Source: a virus
Virus record (IMG/VR): IMGVR_UViG_3300023178_000009
Coordinates: 1-64,000 of that record
Length of the DNA: 64,000 bases
Strand: one strand, 5' to 3'
Below the pieces are notes generated by a model, which was not told the origin of the DNA, searched no databases, and saw only the letters and a list, made by a program, of their open reading frames with translations. Shown one piece after another: positions 1 to 9,141 of the stretch. Made by a program: the position numbers and the translations under genes. Each line of letters begins with the position of its first letter. Position 1 is the first letter of the stretch.

Positions 1-2070
1 ATTACAGATGTAGTTTTATATTTACGAAGAAAGCCTGGCCAAACAGGTAATAGAAGCGGCCGAAAAAATCCGGGCATTAACGTTATTTTGTTGGAATGTA
101 ATGCAGATGGAAGTCCAAATATCAGTGCTCGATTTGAAGACGGTGTCGCTCGAGCAGAATGGCACGAAACTAAAGCTTCACCACTCGCTGCATCAGGTAC
201 TAGATTTGAATTCGATTCTCCAGTAACTGTTGACACCAATAAATCATATGCTCTTTGTATACAACCAGAAGATGAAGAATATATTTTTTGGTACAGTCAA
301 AAAGGTGATTTATTATTGGTAAATGGTAATAGATCCGAACAGCGTTCAGGTGGATCATCAAAAGAACATCAAGGTGATTATTATCCTGCACGTACTTCTG
401 CTAGTCGCGGTGCAGTCTTAAGTGCTAAGAGAGAACGACCTTGGCAACCTGATACAAATCTAGATTTAAAATTCGATGTAAATATTGCTGAATATAATAT
501 CGGTGATGTATCAGTAAACTTTATACACAAAGACTATGAATTTATACAATTAGTTTATGGCACAGACGATAATTGGATGCCCGGCGAATGGGTTTATAAA
601 GATAAAACAGCAGATTCTACTGGTATTTCAATTACAGCAGGTCAAAAAGTTATTACCGGAACAGGAATGGCATCTGTTAACGACGGCGATAAGTTAGTTG
701 TAATAGATGGTACAGATAGTACAATTGTACAAATATTTACAGTAGATACGAGTATCGCTGCACCGTCATCAACTAAAATATATGTAGAAGAATATTGTGA
801 AAGAACAATTACTAATGGTAGTTTTAAAAACACAGTAATTGGAAGAATCGAAGTATATGATTTCGATTTTAAATTTATGAGATTGAATGATTCGTCAGTA
901 AATGTTACACAATATGATGTGGATAATACTAAACGTTTTTGGGCAGCCGATACTATTATAGGTCATCAATCAGGATCTACAGGTACAATTGATTATATGG
1001 ATACTCTTGATGTATCTATTTTTAGAACAGCTTGGAATGGTGATTTGCCTACTGAATTCGATGCTACATCTTATTACAAATTTGCAGAATCGGTTGGCGG
1101 TGGTGTATATGAATTAGATGATACTACTCCAAATATGTATTTGAACGCAGTAAATAATGTTGACTATACTGCTGAAATTCTATCAAAATCAATAGAAGTT
1201 GATCAATCTACTAATATGCATAATGCATCAAGCGATTCAAAATCATCTATACTTAATCTATCATTTGTTTATAATGGACAAAAAACAAAAGTCTATAATG
1301 TACCAGCTTTTGAAATTGATGAATTACAGGTTGTTGCTCATAGATTTGCTATTAACAATGATTCGACTAACGAACATACGAATGATGGTAATGCGATTAC
1401 TAAACATATTTCTAAGAAATTAGAGTTTGATGGCCAAAGAGCCGAGGACATACGTGTTATTATTAATGCATACAGACCACGACAAACAGAAATTGAAATT
1501 TATGCTAAAATTCTAAACTCAGATGATCCAGCATCGTTCGATGATAAGTATTGGACCAAATTGACAAATTTATCTTCTATTGATGATTATTCATCATCTT
1601 TGAATAGAACGGATTATAGAGAATATGAATACGGATTTCCATTCTATCCACCTTCTGCAACAACATTGAGTGGAGAATATACGGCTACATTAGATAGTGC
1701 AGTTTTAACGACAACATCTGGAACTGGTACAGATGTATCAGCAGGCGACGTAATTAAAATTTATAGTCCTATTTTCTCAGATAATTATGGAGTATTTTCA
1801 GTTGAAACTTCAGATGCTGGATCAATTACATTGAATGAACCTGTATCAAATACCAGTATAGCACAAGATGGTTTAAAAATTGATACACTAACGACACCAT
1901 ATACTGCATTTAAGAATATCGAAAATGACGATATCGTTAGATACTTTGGTGTATCAGGTGAATCATATGATAACTATGATACTGTTGCAATAAAGATTGT
2001 GTTACTGGCGGAAGATCGTAAATTAACACCTAAAGTTGATGATTACAGAGTTATAGGAGTTTCTGCATAA
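1..2070 (+). CDS. Tail/baseplate structural protein, 5' end outside window
   Basis: The frame is open from the first base, so this is the C-terminal 689 residues of a longer protein; the first possible internal start (TTG at 88) is not a convincing real start. The sequence is beta-rich and Asn/Asp/Thr-rich with no catalytic motif. The last 40 residues (NDDIVRYFGV, then TVAIKIVLLAEDRKLTPKVDD) and a middle segment (DIRVIINAYRP, IEIYAKILN) resemble the C-terminus of large baseplate/tail proteins of T4-like cyanophages, where they also precede fibre genes. It overlaps the next gene by one base (TAATG). The structural role is inferred from resemblance and position; the exact gp number is not claimed. 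Confidence 0.6.
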   Translation: MTDVVLYLRRKPGQTGNRSGRKNPGINVILLECNADGSPNISARFEDGVARAEWHETKASPLAASGTRFEFDSPVTVDTNKSYALCIQPEDEEYIFWYSQKGDLLLVNGNRSEQRSGGSSKEHQGDYYPARTSASRGAVLSAKRERPWQPDTNLDLKFDVNIAEYNIGDVSVNFIHKDYEFIQLVYGTDDNWMPGEWVYKDKTADSTGISITAGQKVITGTGMASVNDGDKLVVIDGTDSTIVQIFTVDTSIAAPSSTKIYVEEYCERTITNGSFKNTVIGRIEVYDFDFKFMRLNDSSVNVTQYDVDNTKRFWAADTIIGHQSGSTGTIDYMDTLDVSIFRTAWNGDLPTEFDATSYYKFAESVGGGVYELDDTTPNMYLNAVNNVDYTAEILSKSIEVDQSTNMHNASSDSKSSILNLSFVYNGQKTKVYNVPAFEIDELQVVAHRFAINNDSTNEHTNDGNAITKHISKKLEFDGQRAEDIRVIINAYRPRQTEIEIYAKILNSDDPASFDDKYWTKLTNLSSIDDYSSSLNRTDYREYEYGFPFYPPSATTLSGEYTATLDSAVLTTTSGTGTDVSAGDVIKIYSPIFSDNYGVFSVETSDAGSITLNEPVSNTSIAQDGLKIDTLTTPYTAFKNIENDDIVRYFGVSGESYDNYDTVAIKIVLLAEDRKLTPKVDDYRVIGVSA

Positions 2071-2255
2071 TGTCAGAAAGTTTAGTGAAGATTGATGAAG
2101 GTGTGTTTATAAATAATAATATCGATGAATTCGAACAATATAAATTAGCAAGACGCCGGGCAAAAAGAGAAGTAGATTTGTCAGCTCGTATTTCACGGTT
2201 AGAAAACGAAATCGCAGATTTAAAAAAAATAATCAAAGATTTAACAGTAGGATAA
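2070..2255 (+). CDS. Small coiled-coil protein
   Basis: A 61-residue, highly charged protein whose second half (LSARISRLENEIADLKKI) shows a heptad pattern typical of a short coiled coil. It begins in the stop codon of the preceding structural gene, indicating translational coupling, and lies five bases ahead of the giant fibre gene. A coiled coil of this size beside a fibre could be a trimerisation or attachment piece, or a fibre chaperone; that is inference. A TATAAATA box lies inside its coding sequence. No family recognised. Confidence 0.6.
   Translation: MSESLVKIDEGVFINNNIDEFEQYKLARRRAKREVDLSARISRLENEIADLKKIIKDLTVG
2108..2115 (+). promoter_or_regulatory. Candidate T4-type late promoter inside a gene
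   Basis: Exact TATAAATA within the small coiled-coil gene, about 145 bases before the fibre start at 2260. It encodes ordinary residues (Ile-Asn-Asn), so chance is possible in AT-rich DNA, but it is the only late-type box near the fibre gene. Confidence 0.4.
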
Positions 2256-2259
2256 AGTA

Positions 2260-5200
2260 ATGGCATTACTTTCAGGTTTTGATCAGATAGATCCAGCTAA
2301 CGACTCATTTAGCGATTGGTTACAAAAAACCAATGAGATGTTGTTGATCATCCGAGGTAACACAGTTCCCGGTACTACACAGGCAATGACTGCAAATAGT
2401 TTGCCCGGTGGTTCTATGACTTGGGGTAATGCGACACTCTTCGGTCAATTTACTGCCAACACAATGGTTGTACTCAATGATGGTGGAAACGACGGATCAG
2501 ATGATAATGTTTTCGCTAACGGAAGCTTTGGTGGTTTAAGGGGCGGCAACTGGGATCCAGCAACTAATAATATTAGCGCCGATACACTTTACGTAGTTTC
2601 AAATACTACATTTACAGATGAAGGTAACGTTGTATATGTCGATACAATGTACGGTCTTCAAGTAGAAGCCAATACAGAACTACGACATGATGTTTTGTTC
2701 GTAGGCAATGGCGGCACAGCCGTTAATCCAAAGTTGAAGTGGGAAGATGCTGATAATATCCTCAGCTTTAATGATAATGTCCGTGCAGTCTTTGGTAAAG
2801 ATTCGGGTTCAGAAGTTGTAGGCGGTACAGGTCAAGCAGAATTCTTATTTGTTGACGCAGATAGTCGAATGTATGTCAACACAGAGAACATGAACATTCG
2901 TGCAAATACTGACGTCAACTTTATTACAGATAACTTCGAGCTGAAGTCAGATATAGGTTCAGAACTTTATATCTCAGCTGATGTTGCAGATAACAGCACA
3001 GTCAAGCTATATTACGAAGGAAATCTTAGACTCTCCACGAATACTCATGGTGTTGTAGTCGATGGTGATACTATTATCAAAGATGACATCGTAATGTTTG
3101 ATACCGGTCGAATCATGATGGGTGGAACATACCCATATGATGGCACACAAGATATTGCAACATATAACTTCCAGATTTATACTGATGGCACAGACGGTAT
3201 TATTGTATCAGGTGATAAGGATCTAAATATTTTCGTGCACGAAGGATTCAATCTTACGAATGAGCCCGGTACGATAAACTTTATTACTGCAAATAACGAT
3301 GGCTCGAGCGAAGTTGTTCTTTATAACAATGGTGATGCTCGTCTCGAAACAACAGGAACACAATTAGGTGAAGTACCGGGTGTAGAAGTATTTGGCGAAG
3401 CTAATACAACAACACTTCGAGTCAGAGAAGATGCAAACTTTGATGGATTTGGTGGACTTAATTCAAACAACGTACATTGGGATGCATCAGCAAATACGTG
3501 GAACTATCGCGACGCAACTAAGATTACTCTTGGTGACAGTGATGACTGGGAAATGTTTTATACTGCTGCCGGTCGAGCCTATTCGAATACGGACAATCAA
3601 GACATTCGAGCTCGCGTCGATCTTAATATCATTTCAGATATTGTAGAAATTAAATCAGAACTCGGTAGCGAATTGTATATGTCGGCCGATGTTGCTGACA
3701 ATAGCACAGTTAAACTTTACTACGAAGGCAATGTAAGACTGTCGACAAATACACACGGTATAGTTGTTGATGGTGATACGATTGTAAAAGACAATGTCGT
3801 AGTCTTCGATAATAATAAGATTTTGATGGGTGGCACATATCCATACACAGGCGCCGAAGACATCGCTGATTATAATTTCCAAATTTACACCGATGGAACT
3901 GATGGTATTATTGTTTCTGGTGATAAAGATCTAAATATTTTTGTACACGAAGGATTTAATCTTACTAACGAGCCTGGCACTATTAGCTTTATTACTGCTA
4001 ATAATGACGGATCGAGTGAAGTTGTTCTTTATAATGGTGGTGTTGCTAGACTTGAAACAACAGGAACACAATTAGGTGAAGTACCCGGCGTTGAAATACA
4101 CGGTGAAGCAAATACAGATACGTTAAGAGTCACAGAAGATGCTAACTTCGATGGATCTGGTGGATTAGATTCTAATAATGTTCATTGGGATGCATCGGCT
4201 AATACATGGAACTACCGTGATGCAACTAAGATTACTCTTGGTGATAGCGATGATTGGGAGATGTTCTATCTAGCAGCTGGCCGTGCATACTCTAACACCG
4301 ATAATATGGATATTCGTGCTCGCACAGACATGAATATGATTACCGACACGTTTGAGTTGAAGTCTGAATCCGGTGCAGAATTATACATGTCAGCTAATGT
4401 AGCTGATAATAGCACAGTTAGATTATACTACGAAGGTTCTGAACGTCTACAAACAAATACACACGGTGTTGAAGTTACAGGTGAATTGGTAGCCAACGGT
4501 GGTATTGTTACATACAACGACCAACCAATCGAAATGGGTGGCGCGAACTACGCTGCAGCTCATAACTTTACGATTGTTACCGACGGTACTGATACAACAA
4601 TTACAGAAACAGCTAATGATCTATTTGTTCGTGTACAAGATAATTTCCGTGTCACTGATGATACCGGTGTTACTTCTCTTATCGTAGCAAACACATCAGG
4701 CGAAGTAACTCTCTATCATAATAACAATCAAAAGTTACAAACAAATAATTATGGTATCGAAGTTACTGGCGAAGCTAATACTGGAACATTGCGGGTTCGT
4801 ACTGACGCAAACTTCGACGGTACCGATGCTAATGGAGATATTTTATTAGATTCTAATAATATGTCATGGGATGGTAGTGCTAATACATTATATTTAAAAG
4901 ACAGTTCACCAATTGTAATTGGTGATGGCGGAGATCTAAGCATTTATCATGACGGCACTAATAGTTATATTGAAGAAGCTAATACCGGTAGCCTTATTAT
5001 CGAAGGTACAAATTTAGTACTAAGAGCGACTGACGATTCTCGCTATCTAGAAGGTATCGATGGAACTGGTACTCGACTTTATTCACCTGATGATACTATA
5101 GCATTAGTTGCAAACAATAATCAGATTCATATTACTGACCTCGCTAATACTTCAACTTTACGCGTCCGTAGTACTTCATTGTTTGAAGGTAGTATTGATA

Positions 5201-7524
5201 TCGAAGGTTCTACAAGTGTTAATACTCTTACTTGGACTAAATCGTCCAATACACTAAACTTCGATGATGATAACTTCGCTACATTTGGTACAGGTGGAGA
5301 TTTAAGCGTTTATCATGATGCAAATAATTCATACATTGAGAATATTACTGGTGAATTATATATTCAAGGCGATGGTATTACAATTAGAAGTCATACTGGC
5401 ACTGAAGAATTTATAACTGCAGACGTAGGCGGCGCTGTCACTTTATATTGGGATGATGCAATAAAGCTTCAAACAAATACAAATGGTATTGAAGTTACAG
5501 GTCAAGTCATTGCATCAACAGGTTTTGTTACATATAATGATCAAAAGATTGAGATGGGTGGTACTAATTATGCAGATGCCCATATTTTCGAAATTTATAC
5601 AGATGGTTCTAATAGCTATATTACAGAAACCGGTGGCGGCGACTTAAATGTTCAGGCCAATAATCTTATTTTAGAAGCTACAGATGGAACAGATTATTTT
5701 GTAGCTACGAGTGGTGCAAATACTACTATTCATCATGGCGACGGTACACAAATTCTAGAAATAAGAACTGACGGCGTCGACATTGAAGGCGAAGCTAATA
5801 CTGATACGTTGCGTGTTCAAGGTAATGCTAAATTTGAAGGTACAGACGATACAATTTACCTTGAGTGGTTGGCAGGCACTAAAGTACTTGATTTTAACGA
5901 TGATGTAAAAGCTAGATTTGGCGATAATCATGACCTAGAAATCTATAGCGACGGTTCGATTTCACATATCTTAGAAAGTGGTAGTGGTAATTTAGTTATT
6001 GAAGGTACAAATTTAACACTAAGAGCCACAGATGATACTAATTATATGGCTGCTACAGACGGTGGCAGTGTACAATTGTACTACGCAGGCGAAGGTGCGA
6101 ATAACATAGTACGAGTTTCTACGACTAATCTTGGTGTAGATATTGAAGGTGAAGCCAATACTGATACATTAAAAGTTCAAGGCGATGCAGCATTCCAAAA
6201 TGGTGGAAATGATGAAATAAATTGGGAAGCTACTAATAATATTCTAAATTTCAATGATGGTGTAAAAGCTACATTTGGTACTGATGATGATTTAGAAATT
6301 TACTTTGACGCTACAGGCAACAATTCAATAATTCGCGAAACTGGCGGCGGCGATTTATATCTTCAAGCTAATGGTATGATACTTGAAGATACATCCGGTA
6401 ATAATTATGTTGATATGGTAGCTGGTGGTGCGGTTTCTTTATATCACAATGGTGCTACAAAATTAGCCACAAAGTCGACAGGTGTAGGAGTAACTGGACA
6501 ATTAGATGTATCTACAAATATTGTAGCTGATGGTAATCTTACTGTAAAAGGTAATACAACACTTGGTGATGCTAATACTGATACTATTGATGCAGTGGCC
6601 GAATTTGTAAGTAATTTAATACCTGAAGCAAATACCACATATAATATTGGTAGCAGTGATAATAAATGGAATGATTTGCATCTAGATGGAGCCATGAATT
6701 CAGGCTCAATTCAAACTGGAATAATTGCCGGTGGCAATACTACAATTACCGGCGACGTTGATGCAACTACATTTACTGGTAATGGCGCTGCGATTACCAA
6801 TTTAAATGCATCCAATATTGATGCTGGTACAATTGGTGATGATTATTTGCCTGATGAAATTTCATCCGATATTACCGGTACTGCAGCTCAAGCAAATACA
6901 GTTGAAATTCATACTTCTACAGACGATCAAGAATTTAGAGTAGCATTTACTGCCAATACTGCTGATTATCATGATATATATGCAGATTCTGGTTTATTAT
7001 ATAATCCAGTAGATAAGATACTATATGCTGACAATCTGACGGTCAATACAAATATTACTTTACCATCAGAAGTAACTTTAGCATTAGCAAATGTTACTGA
7101 TCTTGAAGTGTCGAATACAGCAACAATTCTCAATCTAGAAGTAACATCGCTTGAAGCCAATGGCGTAGCATTTACCGGTACAGGTGGAGATGTAACTAGT
7201 AATGTAGCAACGCTTATCGATACTTTCCCAATCGAGCAAACTCGTGGATTTAAATACTTTGTTCATGGTGAAGTTACCAACGATGATACTAAAGGATATG
7301 CAGTTGAGATCAATGTTATAACAACTGATACTGGTGCTGATACAAAGATTTTCTACACTCGATATGGTGAAGTAGAGAGTGGTATGGCAGATGTTAATTT
7401 AGTACCACAACTCGCTGCAAATAATACTCATATCGATTTAATGGCCACGTGCGACTCTGCAACGGCTACTGATATTCATAGATTTAATGTACTTAAAATT
7501 GAAACAAGGGATAATGGTGTATAA
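2260..7524 (+). CDS. Giant tail fibre protein with internal repeats
   Basis: A 1754-residue protein made of repeated beta-rich modules with phrases such as DGTDGIIVSGDKDLNIFV, LYYEGNxRLxTNTHG and EANTDTLRV. Three copies of a 236-residue module start in perfect phase near 2.9, 3.6 and 4.3 kb, followed by shorter diverged modules. The C-terminal part has YNIGSSDNKWNDLHL and an FKYFVHGEV...TRYGEV domain, both typical of distal fibre modules in T4-like marine phages. It probably forms a long trimeric fibre used in host binding. The RBS is weak (TAGGATAAAGT before ATG) and coupling to the preceding gene is likely. It overlaps the following gene (TAATG). Fibre role is inferred from size, repeats and neighbours. 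Confidence 0.75.
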   Translation: MALLSGFDQIDPANDSFSDWLQKTNEMLLIIRGNTVPGTTQAMTANSLPGGSMTWGNATLFGQFTANTMVVLNDGGNDGSDDNVFANGSFGGLRGGNWDPATNNISADTLYVVSNTTFTDEGNVVYVDTMYGLQVEANTELRHDVLFVGNGGTAVNPKLKWEDADNILSFNDNVRAVFGKDSGSEVVGGTGQAEFLFVDADSRMYVNTENMNIRANTDVNFITDNFELKSDIGSELYISADVADNSTVKLYYEGNLRLSTNTHGVVVDGDTIIKDDIVMFDTGRIMMGGTYPYDGTQDIATYNFQIYTDGTDGIIVSGDKDLNIFVHEGFNLTNEPGTINFITANNDGSSEVVLYNNGDARLETTGTQLGEVPGVEVFGEANTTTLRVREDANFDGFGGLNSNNVHWDASANTWNYRDATKITLGDSDDWEMFYTAAGRAYSNTDNQDIRARVDLNIISDIVEIKSELGSELYMSADVADNSTVKLYYEGNVRLSTNTHGIVVDGDTIVKDNVVVFDNNKILMGGTYPYTGAEDIADYNFQIYTDGTDGIIVSGDKDLNIFVHEGFNLTNEPGTISFITANNDGSSEVVLYNGGVARLETTGTQLGEVPGVEIHGEANTDTLRVTEDANFDGSGGLDSNNVHWDASANTWNYRDATKITLGDSDDWEMFYLAAGRAYSNTDNMDIRARTDMNMITDTFELKSESGAELYMSANVADNSTVRLYYEGSERLQTNTHGVEVTGELVANGGIVTYNDQPIEMGGANYAAAHNFTIVTDGTDTTITETANDLFVRVQDNFRVTDDTGVTSLIVANTSGEVTLYHNNNQKLQTNNYGIEVTGEANTGTLRVRTDANFDGTDANGDILLDSNNMSWDGSANTLYLKDSSPIVIGDGGDLSIYHDGTNSYIEEANTGSLIIEGTNLVLRATDDSRYLEGIDGTGTRLYSPDDTIALVANNNQIHITDLANTSTLRVRSTSLFEGSIDIEGSTSVNTLTWTKSSNTLNFDDDNFATFGTGGDLSVYHDANNSYIENITGELYIQGDGITIRSHTGTEEFITADVGGAVTLYWDDAIKLQTNTNGIEVTGQVIASTGFVTYNDQKIEMGGTNYADAHIFEIYTDGSNSYITETGGGDLNVQANNLILEATDGTDYFVATSGANTTIHHGDGTQILEIRTDGVDIEGEANTDTLRVQGNAKFEGTDDTIYLEWLAGTKVLDFNDDVKARFGDNHDLEIYSDGSISHILESGSGNLVIEGTNLTLRATDDTNYMAATDGGSVQLYYAGEGANNIVRVSTTNLGVDIEGEANTDTLKVQGDAAFQNGGNDEINWEATNNILNFNDGVKATFGTDDDLEIYFDATGNNSIIRETGGGDLYLQANGMILEDTSGNNYVDMVAGGAVSLYHNGATKLATKSTGVGVTGQLDVSTNIVADGNLTVKGNTTLGDANTDTIDAVAEFVSNLIPEANTTYNIGSSDNKWNDLHLDGAMNSGSIQTGIIAGGNTTITGDVDATTFTGNGAAITNLNASNIDAGTIGDDYLPDEISSDITGTAAQANTVEIHTSTDDQEFRVAFTANTADYHDIYADSGLLYNPVDKILYADNLTVNTNITLPSEVTLALANVTDLEVSNTATILNLEVTSLEANGVAFTGTGGDVTSNVATLIDTFPIEQTRGFKYFVHGEVTNDDTKGYAVEINVITTDTGADTKIFYTRYGEVESGMADVNLVPQLAANNTHIDLMATCDSATATDIHRFNVLKIETRDNGV
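2890..4450 (+). repeat. 708-bp in-frame tandem repeat in fibre gene
   Basis: The segment encoding VADNSTVxLYYEG begins at 2983, 3691 and 4399, exactly 708 bp (236 codons) apart. Protein copies are nearly identical while many codons differ silently, showing an old duplication held by selection on the protein. Confidence 0.85.
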
Positions 7525-7937
7525 TGGCAAATGTAATCTATGATAAATACAAAGAAGCATTGATTAGTGCTAGTAATGATGTTGCTCTCAATGCAGGTAA
7601 TTTAAAAGTATCACTTATAGATTCTGATGTAACTATGTTTGGATCTACAGATGAATTTTATGCTGATCTTAATTCGTCAGCTGGAGTGGCAGCTACAGTG
7701 ACATTAACAAATGTTACAGTAACTAATGGTGTACTAGATGCAGATGACGTTGTTTTCGAAAGTGTGGCAAATACAACACCCGAGTCAGAAGCACTTTTAT
7801 TTTGGATTGATACTACTAACACTGCTACTTCACGATTAGTAGCGTGGCTTGATACAAATATAGACGGGTTTCCGATTACGCCAGATGGTTCTAACGTAGA
7901 TATTACGTGGAGTACTTCAGGCATTTTCAAATTATAG
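7524..7937 (+). CDS. Small virion/tail-fibre-associated protein
   Basis: A 137-residue protein with no Cys and mostly beta-type, Thr/Val/Asp-rich sequence; begins MANVIYDKYKEAL and ends DITWSTSGIFKL. Similar small proteins accompany fibre genes in many phages, where they are thought to be virion components, but no function is known. It starts in the stop codon of the giant fibre gene (TAATG) and is followed 10 bases later by another fibre gene with the RBS GAGAGAAG. The position suggests a fibre accessory or head/tail decoration subunit (inference). Confidence 0.6.
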   Translation: MANVIYDKYKEALISASNDVALNAGNLKVSLIDSDVTMFGSTDEFYADLNSSAGVAATVTLTNVTVTNGVLDADDVVFESVANTTPESEALLFWIDTTNTATSRLVAWLDTNIDGFPITPDGSNVDITWSTSGIFKL

Positions 7938-7947
7938 AGAGAAGTAA

Positions 7948-9126
7948 ATGACTGCTACCTCACAAAAATTTGACACATTAGACGGGTTAGTTGTTACTGG
8001 CTCAATGGAGGTTGGTGCCAATTTAGCAGTTGACACCAATGTCTTATTCGTTGATACCGTAAACAATCGGGTCGGCATAAACGATTCATCACCATCATAT
8101 CCGCTTGATGTAGTTGGCACTGCACAAATTACAGGTGGCTTATATATTGGCACCAATATTACTCACGTCGGCGACACTGATACCACGATCGGATTCTCGA
8201 ACAATCAAATTGATATTACAGCTGGCAATGCAAATATAGCAAGTGCTAATACTACTATGCTATCAATTAATGCTGGTGATGGTATACAAGTAAGAGGTGT
8301 TAGTCCTACTAGTACATTTGCTACAAATACAGAAAAAGCTGATGGCGGCATTGGTGTTAATTCTATAAACACATCAATGATACTATCACAAGATGATACT
8401 GCCACTGGTATTATTTTTGGTGCTTTGACGAACGATGATGTACCAGATCCTAATTTTGGTGGTACTTGGTCAAGCACATCAGCTGATGAAATATCGATAA
8501 TTATTGGTGATCGAAGACGGGCATATTTTGATAACGACGGTCTTCATTTTTCTAACCTCTCGGCATCTGATAACACAATTGATGGTGTTGATAATGTAGA
8601 GATTCTTAGTAGTATTACTCATAGCGGCGATGTTGCAACAAAATTAGAATTTGATGCTACTGCATCTATAAGATTGGTATCAAATGGATCTGAAAGATTA
8701 AAAGTTAATGCTACACAAACATATATTAGTGGTGATTTAGATGTAACAACTGACATCATGGCGCGCCGTATTCAAGTAGAAGATTATTTTAAGGAAACTG
8801 TAGTAGCTGCATCAACAGGAAATTCAGTAAACATAAACGTAAATTCTGGTTCGGTATATACATTTACGCCAAATGCTAACTATTCGGTTGATTTTACAAA
8901 TTTCCCAACGGCAGCTGGTGAAGCTGCAGCGTTTACTTTAGTCATAGATAACAATGGCACCGCAAGAGAAGCTACGTGGCCAGGGGAACTAGAAGGAGAT
9001 GCTATATATTGGGCAGAATCAGTAGAACCTCCATCGTCATCTGGAATTGACATATATAATTTTGTAGTAATTGCTGGTAAAATATATGGTTCATTATCAA
9101 TTCGAAATGCTGGTTGGGCACAGTAA
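7948..9126 (+). CDS. Tail fibre protein
   Basis: A 392-residue fibre-type protein. The N-terminus (LDGLVVTGSMEVGANLAVDTN) and repeated NxxRVGINDSSPSYPLDV / GTAQITGGLYIG phrases are the beta-prism style seen in phage fibres and fibre-like neck proteins. The last about 115 residues form a separate domain (NxVNINVNSGSVYTFTP ... TWPGELEGDAIYWAESVEPP ... YGSLSIRNA) that recurs at the end of the protein at 19386-20027. RBS GAGAGAAG lies six bases before ATG. Role in host attachment is inferred. Confidence 0.65.
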   Translation: MTATSQKFDTLDGLVVTGSMEVGANLAVDTNVLFVDTVNNRVGINDSSPSYPLDVVGTAQITGGLYIGTNITHVGDTDTTIGFSNNQIDITAGNANIASANTTMLSINAGDGIQVRGVSPTSTFATNTEKADGGIGVNSINTSMILSQDDTATGIIFGALTNDDVPDPNFGGTWSSTSADEISIIIGDRRRAYFDNDGLHFSNLSASDNTIDGVDNVEILSSITHSGDVATKLEFDATASIRLVSNGSERLKVNATQTYISGDLDVTTDIMARRIQVEDYFKETVVAASTGNSVNINVNSGSVYTFTPNANYSVDFTNFPTAAGEAAAFTLVIDNNGTAREATWPGELEGDAIYWAESVEPPSSSGIDIYNFVVIAGKIYGSLSIRNAGWAQ

Positions 9127-9141
9127 TAAAGAGGATGTAAT

